Source of the DNA: Zygaena filipendulae
Taxonomy: Eukaryota > Arthropoda > Insecta > Lepidoptera > Zygaenidae
DNA: 64,000 nt
Direction of reading: 5' to 3'
Assembly (NCBI GenBank): GCA_907165275.2
Contig: OU015649.1
Location: forward strand, 11,872,001-11,936,000
Shown here: one piece after another, positions 8,745 through 19,337 of the stretch
Layout: every line of letters begins with the position of its first letter
Numbering within the stretch: the stretch's first letter is position 1
The notes under the pieces: generated by a model
Seen by the model: only the letters and a program-made list of their open reading frames with translations
Told to the model about the DNA's origin: nothing
The model's database searches: none
Position numbers and translations under genes: made by a program

Positions 8745-10973
8745 CTACACAGTAACAGACTCTACCATAGTTTTTTTTATAAGTTCACCAAAGTTCTCAG
8801 TTGGTTCTGTAGCACTGCTTTCGGATGATTTTGCCATTGGTTGGGATCGTACGTCTGTGGAGTCTTGAGTCTGATCAGCATGATCTAAATTGAGTAATGT
8901 GTTTTGACTGAACCAATTTTCATCATTCTCTGTTTGATATTTATTACTATTTGGATATGGCAAGGTCATCAAGGTAGTGTAATGAGAGTCGCCTTTGTTT
9001 TCCGTGTTTGTACACTCCGAAGTATTTTTGTACATTTCATAATGACTTTGTGACATGCTGTGGTATTGTAATGAGCTGTGTTCGTGGATGCTTGTGTTAG
9101 GTTTATGCAAATAATCTGAAACATACATGTGACCATAATGGCTAAACATAGACATCTGTGAATTGTGAGCAAATTCTTCAAAACTTGACGCAGAAAAACT
9201 TTGTGAACTCTTGAAATGATGATTTTCAGGGTGTTGGCTGTATGCGTAATTGAGATCACATGGAAATGTTTGAACATGGGGCACCGTTTCAAATCCCACT
9301 GCATGACAAGCAGGGTAGGGTGGACCTTTTCCTTGAAGTATATTAGACGTATATGGATCGGCGTGATTGTTATGATTTGCTCCATCAAAATGTATATTGC
9401 TTTCTTGTAAATTTGGGTGATTTGACAGTTCGTTTCCAGTATAGTTATACATTACGTTTTCTTGGATGTTACTGTTCTGATTAACGGAATTATTCATATC
9501 ACAATGCACATTACTAAAACTGCCAGAATTAACACATGATTCGACCTCGACTCTAGGCGTAAGGTTTACATCTCTCAATAAACCATCATCATAAGTAATA
9601 CATCTTTCTGTTTCATACACTGAATTTGACAAACAATGCGGCGTATTTATGTCTTGTGTTCCGGCCCATTGCCTCTTTGATGTTTCTTGATGCTCTTCGT
9701 TTTTATTTTCAAGTCCTATTCTCATCAGTGTATTAATAAAATGAGTTCTTACTCTTACAGGATTAAACTCTATTCGCCCAGTAGTGTTGCTACACCCATC
9801 ACGTGTACATCCACATGGGAAATTTAATCTATCAACTTGACATTTTATACCAGCTATACTGCAAGAGCAGTTTTTGGGATTGCACACACCTTTGCAAGCA
9901 CAACCACAGAATTCGCGAGAACTTCTAATATCTCTGCATTCATTTTTTTCATACCCTTCTATTTTTCGTACACCAGCAGCTCGTAGAAGTACTCTTCTCT
10001 GTCTGGTGGGTACAGGTTGTAGAAAAAAGTAGTTATCTAAATCAAGTTCTGATTCGGAAATATCACTTGCTTCTTCTTCTGTGTCACTATCTTCACTAGA
10101 TGACAGTTGTACTCCCTGTAAAGAGTTACGTTCGCTTTTTATCTGCTGTAAAATTTGTTTGTGTAATCTTCTTTGTTCTATAGCATGTTCTGTTAAGGTG
10201 AATTTTTGAGAATGTGTGTGTTCCCATTCCATTCCTAAAGTTGAACCACCTTGTGACGGAACGCATGTAAAGCCTTGAGCCCTAGGAAAGTAATATACAG
10301 TTATGTTGTCAAATTTAATTCTCTTTTTCATCTTTTTAGATAAAGGCTCGTTATCATTAACAGATTCTTGACAAAATTTTCTTTTAAGGCTACTTTTGAT
10401 AGGTATATCGTCATGTAACGGAGATTGTTCGCTATAAACGTTGTTTTTAATACTATTTTCTTCGTGATTTTGGCATTCACCATTATCACTCGACTGTGTG
10501 TTATTTATAGTACTCGTACTGGGAAGATCAAGCTTAAAACTAGTTGGTTTTACATCTTCTGTAATTTCAGATCCCAATCCAGAATCACTGCCATCAGAAC
10601 GATCTTGGGCATCTTCTTCTCTATCGTTAGGTGCACTGTCTGAAGGCAAACTACCAATAGCTGAATCTTCACTATCTGCACTATCCGTTTTAATGTCTTC
10701 AATATCACTTAATGTGTCATCATCATCTATTTTTACAGCATAACCATTTTTACTATCACTACTCTCATAAAACTGAGAATTACTATTTAAAACGTTATTT
10801 TTGTCAACAGAGTTCAGGTCATCACTATTAGAGTCACTTTCACTAATCTTCTCGTTCTTTGTAGAAGATAACAACTCTTTTTTGTCATCTTTAGACATTA
10901 CACATTCACTATTTCTATTGTCTTTCTGTTCTTTTGTAGAATCAACCATTGTTTCACCAGAAGTATTCTCCAT
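8745..10973 (-). CDS. Axud1: Cysteine/serine-rich nuclear protein (CSRNP/Axud1 family)
   Basis: A 742-residue single coding exon. Residues 1-205 are acidic, Ser/Asp/Asn-rich and look disordered. A basic stretch SLKRKF...SKKMKKRIKF (195-221), a likely nuclear localisation signal, leads into the family block FDNITVYYFPRAQGF and a helical segment (about 255-285). After an acidic Ser patch (291-312) comes the cysteine-rich domain. Its ten cysteines lie at 356, 358, 360, 364, 369, 371, 378, 387, 389 and 394 (FCGCACKGVCNPKNCSCS...FPCGCTRDGC), ending in GRIEFNPVRVRTHFINTLMR. The remaining C-terminus is rich in Asn, His, Tyr, Gln and Ser. CSRNPs are nuclear DNA-binding transcriptional regulators, induced early by signalling and linked to apoptosis and growth control; that role is taken from the family. 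The ATG follows a splice acceptor (ATGTTTCAG) by only eight bases, so an upstream leader exon exists. The length fits the family. Confidence 0.93.
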   Translation of the reverse strand: MENTSGETMVDSTKEQKDNRNSECVMSKDDKKELLSSTKNEKISESDSNSDDLNSVDKNNVLNSNSQFYESSDSKNGYAVKIDDDDTLSDIEDIKTDSADSEDSAIGSLPSDSAPNDREEDAQDRSDGSDSGLGSEITEDVKPTSFKLDLPSTSTINNTQSSDNGECQNHEENSIKNNVYSEQSPLHDDIPIKSSLKRKFCQESVNDNEPLSKKMKKRIKFDNITVYYFPRAQGFTCVPSQGGSTLGMEWEHTHSQKFTLTEHAIEQRRLHKQILQQIKSERNSLQGVQLSSSEDSDTEEEASDISESELDLDNYFFLQPVPTRQRRVLLRAAGVRKIEGYEKNECRDIRSSREFCGCACKGVCNPKNCSCSIAGIKCQVDRLNFPCGCTRDGCSNTTGRIEFNPVRVRTHFINTLMRIGLENKNEEHQETSKRQWAGTQDINTPHCLSNSVYETERCITYDDGLLRDVNLTPRVEVESCVNSGSFSNVHCDMNNSVNQNSNIQENVMYNYTGNELSNHPNLQESNIHFDGANHNNHADPYTSNILQGKGPPYPACHAVGFETVPHVQTFPCDLNYAYSQHPENHHFKSSQSFSASSFEEFAHNSQMSMFSHYGHMYVSDYLHKPNTSIHEHSSLQYHSMSQSHYEMYKNTSECTNTENKGDSHYTTLMTLPYPNSNKYQTENDENWFSQNTLLNLDHADQTQDSTDVRSQPMAKSSESSATEPTENFGELIKKTMVESVTV

Positions 10974-10990
10974 CGTTAGATCTGAAACAT
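10974..10990 (-). promoter_or_regulatory. Splice acceptor in CSRNP leader
   Basis: On the minus strand TTTATGTTTCAG is followed by ATCTAACG and the start codon. The leader is therefore split, and the promoter must lie further right, beyond 11 kb. Its location was not resolved. Confidence 0.6.
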
Positions 10991-11082
10991 AAATTAAAAC
11001 AGATATTTTATGAGCTCTACTATTCGTTTGAGATCGTCTGAAGTTTCTATAAAACTACCATAATTTTATAATACTCGAATTT

Positions 11083-11270
11083 ATGAATGCTTTTAGTGGT
11101 TTGGTACGTTATGTGGGACTCAACTGCACCCAACAGTCTTATAAATCAAACAAAATGATAAGTCAAAACCGGTACCTGCTTCAAAAGGCTGTGGCCTCGA
11201 TGAACTTCACCGGTGATGGTATGCTTGACTCCGCCTTTCACAGCCCATTTCGTTCATATTATAGCTCAGG
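11083..11270 (+). CDS. Unidentified candidate first exon
   Basis: Opens with ATG and stays open for 62 codons to a strong donor-like CTCAG|GTAAAT at 11270. The product (MNAFSGLVRYVGLNC..., then LLQKAVASMNFTGDGMLDSA and FHSPFRSYYSS) has the balanced composition of real coding sequence, and its N-terminus, low in acidic residues, could be a mitochondrial presequence. I do not recognise it, and found no phase-matched second exon. It lies opposite the CSRNP leader intron, so it may be a divergent gene or a chance ORF. Confidence 0.3.
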
Positions 11271-12094
11271 TAAATTGATGATAGCATTGCTCACTCATCA
11301 CGAAACAGTTCAAAATAATAATATGTACACCGTCCAGATATCATAATTTCTTGCAACTATTCAGTCACAACTCACAATTACTATATTCAAGCCAAACTAA
11401 CTTTAACACTAGATACAATACGGTTTCCTTTTATTATTCACTCAGCTTTAAATCTATTTACGTTGTTTCCCGTCCGTTTGACTGTTCTATTTAGCTTTTT
11501 TTTATTGTAAATTAAACAACAGCCAGTAGTTTAGGCCGTTAGATTAATAGTTTCGTTGATTTATGAAACAATTTATTAAGGTACATTCGTACATTCTCAT
11601 AAACTGAGATCAATTTTTACTACACTGACTCGATCACTGTTACCACTTCCACTGTGAATATCGTTATGGACGGCTCCGCCGACACAGCAGGCAACTTTTA
11701 ATGCAACCTATTTGAATAGTAGTTGAATACGAACAACGCAAGTTTTCGGGGGGACCATTTGCAGTTAGTCGCTTAACAAACGCGTTATTCGAAGTGACGT
11801 TGGTTGACCCTGCACACTTCTCCCCTTCCTCTCTCCGCCCTTGTCGCCCCCCTCATGTTACTTCTCCGCAACCCGCGCAGGCGCGTTTCTTTTCTAGTGA
11901 ATATGGTGATACCATAACTCAAAAACTAAATTCAATTTCCAATCTAATTTTGCATTTAAATGTCTGTTTATCTGATTTTTAGTTTATTAGATCCCTAATC
12001 CCTATAGATTACGGATTCTATGTGATTTTGTGTGTGTGTCAATTTTTTTAATTAAAGATATTTGAAGCTTTTTATGTAGTTTATATGTACAGGT

Positions 12095-12376
12095 ATATCA
12101 ATCTACTATCTTTAAACGAGCAATGTGTATATATATACACATTATATATATTAATCCGAATCTCGGAAATAGCTCTCCTTCCTTTAGCTCTTCCTTTTAT
12201 GAAATTTGGCATGCCCTTAAGGGGTTTCGGGGGCGATTGATCGATCTAGCTAAGTTTCATTTTTAGAAAACGTCGTTTTATCCGTGTTTTCAGGCAATGA
12301 AAAATGAGTGTTTGTTTTTCTACGTAACAACAGATGGCGTTATAAATAACGAGCGAAGCTCGGTGGCCCAGATATT
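12095..12376 (+). mobile_element. Non-autonomous element ending in CGAGCGAAGCTCGG
   Basis: Begins CTACTATCTTTAAACGAGCA and ends with the hairpin CGAGCGAAGCTCG and GCCCAGATATT. The terminal hairpin suggests a second Helitron-like family. No ORF. Confidence 0.5.
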
Positions 12377-13528
12377 TAATTATTATTATTGTACGTCACT
12401 TTTGTTGCCTGCTAAATTTTTATTCTTAGAGATCCAAAAGATGCGGTATTAGATATCTACTTAAAAAATTGGCGAATATTTCAGACTATTGATGAATAAT
12501 ACATTGAACCTACCTACCGTAGAAACCGTTTATATATTTCAAATAATACTTGTCTTCGTGTAATGACGCGTACAGTGACTCTTTTTAAGTTTACCTTAAT
12601 TTTTTTATCTTTTCTAGTTATATTTTAAATTGAAATTATTATGATTGGTGTTGTTTACCTACAGGTAAACTTGGAAAAAGGAAATTTTGCATTTGAAAAA
12701 TACTAGCAGTCCTTTTTTTAATTGTACGATATAGGTATGTATTGTAACAAATGAACTGTAAAACAATAAGTAAGTAGTAGTACAGATTTACAGAACATTT
12801 TATTATGCTTCATAAGTTTTACCTTAATTTGGGCTCAAGGACATCGAAATCTGGCAACACGCAACTTTTAGTCACTCTTCGTAACAAACTGCTCAACACA
12901 AGCATACGTCTCAGTACCTAATGCCATAATGGTTCAATACCTACTCATATTATGTTCTTAAAACCTACGTACATTTTCAGACAAATTTTACCTAATAGTT
13001 TAGGTACATTAAAGTATTCAATGTAGTAAAATAAGCATGCCATTGCAAAATATTAATCTATTTTTATATTTGCGTAATTAGACAGAGGCAGAGGCTGTTT
13101 CCATAAATAGACTGTCGAGAACACCGCATACCGTGCTTTTCAGAACATGCTACTAGGTTGACGCATTTTTCTATTAATGGAGAATTGCAAATATTTGTAT
13201 GGGCGATCGACACGTAGGTCTGTAGCTGAAGATGATGTTTTATACTATGAGTCTAGGTGCTAGTTTGGTAGTTTGCTCGCTTTAGTTGAGGAGAACGTTC
13301 TTCAAATAAATTGGCACTCAACGGTAGTCAACTGCCTACAGGGTGAGGTTGTGGCTATATACACCAACCTGTGTGTATACGATAATCAATAGATATTTTC
13401 AGAAGGCTTTCAAGGAGAGTGAATGTGACGATGACATAGCATCCTCTCGCTCTTCTGTAATTTAGCATAGAACATGTAAGAAAACACATAAATCTCAAGT
13501 TTCATCACTATCATTGCACAAATATGTA

Positions 13529-13820
13529 TTCACCCGCGTTAGCTTTTGAGATCCTGCGGGTATTCCGAGATAAATGTACTTACTACCCTTTTTTTTTCTA
13601 TACCTACCTTTGACAACGTGTAGGTAGTGTGAAAAATTTATTGTAGTTTCTTCCACGTTAATTTCGAAATTCTCGTTGGAATTCCGGGATAAAAAGTAGT
13701 CTATGTCCTTCTCTGTACCCCTGACAACATGTGTGCAAAATTTGGCGATCGGTTGAGCCGTTTAGCCGTTAAAGCCTAACAAACAAACTCACTTTCACAT
13801 TTGTAATATTAGTAGGATTA
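13529..13820 (-). mobile_element. Helitron-like element with duplicated module
   Basis: Two consecutive GAGATAAA/GGGATAAAAAG - GACAACGTGT/GACAACATGT modules in minus orientation, then TAAAGCCTAACAAACAAACT and the 5' end AATATTAGTAGGAT. Confidence 0.7.
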
Positions 13821-14238
13821 ATAAGGATGGCATACTTGTCTAGTACATATGAAAGGTAGGTATATTATTATAAGATAACATACAATTGATACTAGTATAA
13901 TATTATATTATCTGTGGTATTGGTTAAGAGCAAACTCTGATGTACAGAATATGTCACAACTTGCGAAATTTCTGAAATTAAATCGAGACTTGAGAGCGTC
14001 CATCATTTTTTTACACTAATTAAAAAAAATGTTCACCAATCTTCTTCATGATGATGAAGATTGTTTTTCCGTTTTAACGTTCCAAACGTCCAAAATCATC
14101 ATTTTGAACGTTTTATTTCACATAGCCGAAAGCATGTATTTTTAGTTCAAACTAAAAAAATAAGTATCTAAATAATAATAACTATCTATTTTATATTGTG
14201 TAAATAGGTATCTAATGTCTAATATGTAATACAATATA

Positions 14239-15796
14239 CACACATCAAAAGTGTCTAGGGATCAAGCATTTTTATGCGGATTTCTTGAGATTGAGATGTC
14301 GCTTTGTAATAAATTTATGATTTTATAAATTTATATGGATCCTTTTTGGTGCATTACATAATTTGAATCAGGAACTGTCAATCAAATTCGAGTAAAAGAT
14401 GAAAATCAGCTGTCAATATTTTCCCTATAAAAACATACAACGCATTGAAGACATTATTAGTGCTACTTTTTCCCTACTACTGATTAAAACTAACGTTATT
14501 ATGGAGCGGCGACGTCATTTAAGCAGGGAAGAAATGCTCAGAGCCGTGGGAATGATAGAAGCTGGTTCCCGGCAACGTACTGTGGCTTTAGCTCTGAATA
14601 CTAGTCAGAGTGTTATCAGTCGATTTTGGACACGTTACCGTTGCACTGGTACCGTGGCTGAGCGCCATGGAGGACGGTATCGCTGCACCACACGGAGACA
14701 AGACCGATACATTCAAATCTTAACTCGAAGAGCTCCAACAATAACCGCCATGATGTTAGCCGTGAGGCTTCATCACTCTTCAGGGAACTTAATTAGCGAC
14801 CAAACAGTCAGAAACCACTTGCATGAAGTGAACCTTCATTCCCGAAGACCGCTACGGGTACCACCTATAGCAATGCACAATCGTAGGATTCGATATCAAT
14901 GGGCTCTTGAACACAGAAATTGGGCAGAAGAACAATGGCGTTTCGTGTGCTTTTCTGATGAGTCTCGTTTTGGTATGAGACCGGATACAAGACGTATACG
15001 ACACTGGAGAACCCCTGGACGCCAACAGCGATTAAAATCCTGCCAGGAAGTCCATCCTTATAGTGGTGGAACCATCATGGTCTGGGCGGGTATTTGGATC
15101 GGCGGAAGAACTGAGTTGATTTGGATCAGAGGCAACCTCAACGCTCAAATTTATGCTGAGACGATTGTATCAGACGTCATCGTTCCTCTACAAGTGCAAA
15201 TCGGTCCCTTATTTCAGTTAATGCATGATAATGAACGACCGCACACCGCAAGAGTTGTAAGACAGACTCTCGCCGCAGCTAACATCAATGTCCTGCCCTG
15301 GCCTGCTCAGTCGCCAGACTTGAACCCGATTGAGCATGCATGGGATATGCTACAGAGAAGAGCTCTGCCGAATATGGAGGGTATCCAGTCGCAAGAAGAC
15401 CTTTTTTTGTTGTTGCAACGAACATGGGCGGCCATTCCACAGCGTGATTTGGATGAACTCATTTTGAGTATGCCAAACCGATGTTCTTGTGTTGTTAGTG
15501 TTCGCGGTAGAAACACGGATTATTAATTGTTTAAGTTACCCCAATAAAATTTTAAAGAAAACTGTTATTTCAGTCTTTTTTTCGAACTTTAATGTTAGTG
15601 GTTCAAATGTCAAAAATCCCTTTATTAGGAAAATGGCAAATTTCTTTATTAATGCAAAGGTGACTTGGTTTATCGTTACTGTGACAAACGAAAACACTTT
15701 ATTTGATGAATCCTTAAAGATAATTTTAATTAATATCAATCAGGAGAAAAGTTATTGCAAAAATATATGTTGATCCCTTGACACTTTTGATGTGTG
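14239..15796 (+). mobile_element. Complete Tc1-type (DD34E) transposon
   Basis: A 1558-bp element bounded by TA target duplications (14237-14238 and 15797-15798). The terminal inverted repeats CACACATCAAAAGTGTC... and their mirror at 15770-15796 match at 26 of 27 positions. They enclose one uninterrupted transposase gene. The near-identical ends and intact ORF point to a young insertion. Confidence 0.92.
14501..15526 (+). CDS. Tc1-family transposase
   Basis: 341 residues. The start at MERRRHLSREEML is preferred over an in-frame ATG 34 codons upstream because it gives the usual Tc1 length (about 340) and begins at the first helix-turn-helix. N-terminal paired-like DNA-binding domain (about 1-110, with TSQSVISRFWTRYRCTGT), then the catalytic core: first Asp in CFSDESRFGM, second Asp in LMHDNERPHTAR, and Glu in SPDLNPIEHAWD. 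The last two are separated by 34 residues, giving DD34E. The reaction is cut-and-paste transposition at TA sites. No frameshift or stop, so it may still be functional; activity is inference. Confidence 0.93.
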   Translation: MERRRHLSREEMLRAVGMIEAGSRQRTVALALNTSQSVISRFWTRYRCTGTVAERHGGRYRCTTRRQDRYIQILTRRAPTITAMMLAVRLHHSSGNLISDQTVRNHLHEVNLHSRRPLRVPPIAMHNRRIRYQWALEHRNWAEEQWRFVCFSDESRFGMRPDTRRIRHWRTPGRQQRLKSCQEVHPYSGGTIMVWAGIWIGGRTELIWIRGNLNAQIYAETIVSDVIVPLQVQIGPLFQLMHDNERPHTARVVRQTLAAANINVLPWPAQSPDLNPIEHAWDMLQRRALPNMEGIQSQEDLFLLLQRTWAAIPQRDLDELILSMPNRCSCVVSVRGRNTDY

Positions 15797-16297
15797 TATT
15801 ATGTATAATGTGTATCTCAATTCTCAACCTAAATGATCTGTTTGCATCATTGAATAAGTATATTAATGGTTTGCATACCAAAATTATAACAAATTGGTTA
15901 TAAAATTTCAGATTAATTAAACAAACATTTGTGGTAGGTACCTACCTACCCATTTCTACCTTGCAATGCTTTACACACTAAATAATTAACGTTTTATGTA
16001 ACTTCTTCCGTTGTACTGTTTTGCCGCCGAGTCCATGTACCTATAGGACGCAATATCTAGGTACATTGTATGTTATGTAGAGCGACTCGGTCGCCCACCG
16101 TCGTATCATTTTGTAGGTACGTAGTTAGTGCCGAGGCCGTGTCTAGCTTAAAGTAGGGTGGGTTGTAAACGTTCTCATGGAAACGACGGAAAACAAACTT
16201 AAAACACATAGGAACATAACTAGTATGTTTCGATAGTTAAGTGTTTACGTAAAATAATACAACTAGTGTTTACCTATAACAAGCTTTAGTTGATATA

Positions 16298-16441
16298 ATG
16301 CTACTGCTCCACCTGCATTAACGTTAACGTTGATGTTAATGTCTAACGTGGTAATGTTAGTAAGTTAACGCGTTAAAATGTTGGCCACATCTAAATTAGC
16401 GCACTAATTTACGCGTTAACACGCAGGTGGAGCAGTAGCAT
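16298..16441. repeat. Foldback MITE with 19-bp perfect ends
   Basis: ATGCTACTGCTCCACCTGC at 16298-16316 is mirrored exactly at 16423-16441. The interior is made of GTTAACG/CGTTAAC-like motifs. No ORF. Confidence 0.85.
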
Positions 16442-17357
16442 AAGAGTAAATTTAATGTTGAAATCAATATACTAAGTCGTCGTCCCTACTTCCTAGTTAT
16501 AACTATGTATAATTCACGTATATACACGTATACATATATATGTATATATAGGTGGTACTACTACATAGACGGTGAATAGGTATATAGGAGATATCGTAGG
16601 GTGGTGAGGTGGCGTACCGTGTGGGCGTCAGACGGGGGTAGATTAAATTTCGAACCGCAGCACTGCTGCTCTCGCAACGCTCTCGTTGCCTCGAGCTCAG
16701 TATTCATCACCGGCTAGCTGCAACTTTGCTTAGTAGGTACACGTAGGTCAAAGACATTCTATTTATCATTGACGTAGGTATAACCAAATTTATAAAAGGT
16801 TTAAGGGTTCCCAAAAACCAGTGACCTGAAACGTTAATAAACGTAAGCGTAATATATTTAAAAAGGAAAACATTACATACCTACCTTCCTGCTTATTGAA
16901 GTGAAATCCTTGCACATATCAGGTGAACCATCAAAAGTCTATTGCCTGTTTAATCATATTATAGCAATAAAAAACTTTTGGTGCAATGGGACAACATTTT
17001 TAAGGTTAAATTACACTAATTTAACATTTTTAAGGTTAACGTTTATAAACGAAACGGTTTTGATTGGTAATTGGAGAGAAAGTTACGTATGTGTTATTTA
17101 TTTTATCATCTCGACTGAAAAATTCAAATTTTGAAATAGAACGTGGATATTTTGTATACAAGTTTTTCGGAAAGGAAGTTGTGGACAAATCAGACGTGCG
17201 AGAGGCGGTTTGCATTCACAGTTTCACTCCCATCACGTGAACTGCGTCGCACTGCACGCTCTCTTTAGTACCTACCTCAAAAGAAAAAAAAAATGGAAGT
17301 CATAAAAGACAGTTTTTTTCGGCCTAAGGCTTCTAAAATAAAGTTTTAGCGATGCTA

Positions 17358-17423
17358 TAGCCCATTGAAATGATATTGTGCGGTCAGGGATTCCTGAGCC
17401 CACAATATCATTTCAATGGGCTA
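17358..17423. repeat. 66-bp near-perfect hairpin
   Basis: TAGCCCATTGAAATGATATT at the left is mirrored at the right. Only a few mismatches occur near the centre (CGGTCAGGGATTCCTGAGCC), so nearly the whole stretch folds on itself. It has the size of a pre-miRNA, but its near-perfect symmetry fits a small inverted-repeat element better. Confidence 0.8.
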
Positions 17424-17468
17424 GTTAACTAAATTTTTTTTTAGTCCATCGCGTAGATTTATAAAAAA

Positions 17469-17704
17469 CTTGCTGTCCCACGCGGTTTCACCCGCGATAG
17501 TTTCGGAGTTCCCACGGAATTGTTCCATACAAACTTTACAAGCCCTTTTCATCCCTTTAGGGGTTGAATTTTCAAAAATCTTTTCCTATCGAATGCCTAC
17601 GTCATACAAAAACACACCCTCCAAGTTTCAGGTCTCTACGATCAGCGGTTTAGGCTGTGCGTTGATCCATCAGTCGTTCAGGACAAAGCATTTTATATTT
17701 AAAG
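17469..17704 (-). mobile_element. Helitron-like element (GCATTTTATAT subfamily)
   Basis: Hairpin end CGCGGTTTCACCCGCG, internal CCTTTAGGGGTTGAATTTTC, TCTACGATCAGCGGTTTAGG and 5' end CAAAGCATTTTATAT. The plus-oriented sister is at 28622-28831. It abuts MITE copy 2 without spacer. Confidence 0.75.
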
Positions 17705-17999
17705 ATATTGGACACGTATTTTTTGATTTTTACGTATAGCAGGTATCTAATCAAAAAAATATAACGGCGATACATTGAGTTGAAATTTTGCGTGACTTCA
17801 CTCGGTGCAGTTTGTACGGGACGAGTACGGAGCTTAGATATATCGAATAATGACGTCACAAGTCCCCTACCCTAAACTTTAATGCGCTTTATCTATGTAT
17901 ATTTTCATTAATTTGAAAAAGCAAAAAATACCTATCTATAGTTTTTCTATTTTCTAACTGACGGACTAATTAGAATTTGAATTTTCATAAGTCGTCAAC
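17705..17999 (-). mobile_element. GACGTCAC MITE, copy 2
   Basis: Starts at TTGGACACGTATTTTTTG, contains AATGACGTCACAAG and CTTTAATGCGCTTTATCTAT, and ends TAACTGACGGACTAATTAGA...GTCGTCAAC. Its left end is truncated at the Helitron junction. Confidence 0.7.
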
Positions 18000-18337
18000 A
18001 TATATATTGTAAGCACAGGCAGAGCACAGGCTGACAGCTAATGACACTAAAAAGCGGCATCAGCCATCCGCCGGGAAAGGAAGGCCAAAGAATGTGACTT
18101 ATTGGGATTATTAGTAAATATGATTATTATTATATGAGTTGGAACAAACTGGATGCAGAGAGGACGAGTAGAAGGGATGAATGAAGAAAACGCAGTGATC
18201 TAGGTACTCTATACTTTTATGCTTTACCGGACACCTTTTTAGTCAAATAGTTTTCATCAGTCATTATCTATGTCCTAATGATTCTCATGGTTCCGGTAAT
18301 CGTTAGTAAGGTTCCAGTCTCTATAACGTCTCTATAT

Positions 18338-18400
18338 TTTCAACCGACTTCCAAAAAGGAGGAGGTTCTATGTTCGATTGTATGTATGTTTTTTATTAAT
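18338..18400 (+). repeat. AACCGACTTC repeat fragment
   Basis: TCAACCGACTTCCAAAAAGG followed by AGGAGGTTCTATGTTCGATT, the start of the dispersed repeat found in full at 49645. Confidence 0.6.
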
Positions 18401-19254
18401 TTATTACACAACATACCTATACTGAAAGTATATAATCGAGAATAGAATGAAAAATTACCTTATCATTAAAAACTAGTTACATAAGTTGACCAACAAGATG
18501 ACGCGACGCGCGACGGCTTCTTATATTGATTATGGACAAATTGTGTTCTTCCATTAAGTGGATATCAACTTAACAGCTGGCAATTTGTATAAGTTGGTCT
18601 GTTTACAAGTGATCTTCTTTTTGTGAGTATAAGGCTGAGGATGGAGGTAGCACCACCTACAACAATATATCGCAAGTGGTGGTCAAAATTGGGAATTCGG
18701 TACCATCTAGCTCAGTGTGTCCCTGATGTAGCCAGTTGAGGCTTTTGTGCAAATGTACCTTAATCTGGTACGTCATGGTGCCCACAAATACAAAGTTGCC
18801 GACTTTTTTAAATGGACAAACTAATTACACAATTTGACTGCCCGATTACATAATTTGTCAATGTACAAACTATACGAAATGCCTGCGACTGCGACATACA
18901 TATACTCCGAGATTGCTCGCTCTACTGTAGGTCACTGACCTGAGCGTGAGGTCTCCGCGTTTGCATCACTGACACCACTGAACTGACAGACTCCTGAAGC
19001 TATGAATCGATCAGAATAAGTAATCTTCTAATGGTTCTATCTACGATCCAACGCAGCAAATACACGTTTACCTAAGTATCTGTATTGTTTCAGACAATGT
19101 TTCAGATAAGAAAATTGCAAAGATTTAATATAATACCGACATGAGTATGTTTGACAAGTCAAAAATATTTACATTTTTTATAATTTCATTTTTCGTATTA
19201 CATTAGGTGTAATATAATATATGTATGTATAAAAGGTAATTTACATTGTACGTT

Positions 19255-19337
19255 TTATAGGATACTTTTATCCTGAAGAACGAGTTCCCATAGGAATTAT
19301 GAAACTCACTCGGGTGAAACCGGGGGCGCCAATTAGT
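19255..19337 (+). mobile_element. Helitron-like 3' remnant
   Basis: GGATACTTTTATCCTGAAGA, GAGTTCCCATAGGAATT and CTCACTCGGGTGAAACCGGG resemble the 3' module. The CTAG end is degraded to TTAG. Confidence 0.5.

Larger units (their letters stand above)
10991..14238. other. CSRNP upstream region
   Basis: Probable CSRNP leader intron and promoter region. A CpG- and C-rich patch at about 11640-11900 (with TGACGT at 11795) is the nearest promoter-like composition. It also holds a repeat at 12095-12376 (TATCTTTAAACGAGCAA start, CGAGCGAAGCTCGGTGGCCC end) and a two-module Helitron at 13529-13820. Otherwise I see nothing. Confidence 0.45.

Noticed and set aside
8969..9388. 139-codon minus-strand ORF inside the CSRNP gene
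   Set aside because: Alternative frame of a real coding exon with no recognisable domain.
14399..14500. Longer transposase start with 34 extra N-terminal residues
   Set aside because: The extra residues do not resemble a transposase start. The downstream ATG gives the normal Tc1 length and begins at the DNA-binding domain.
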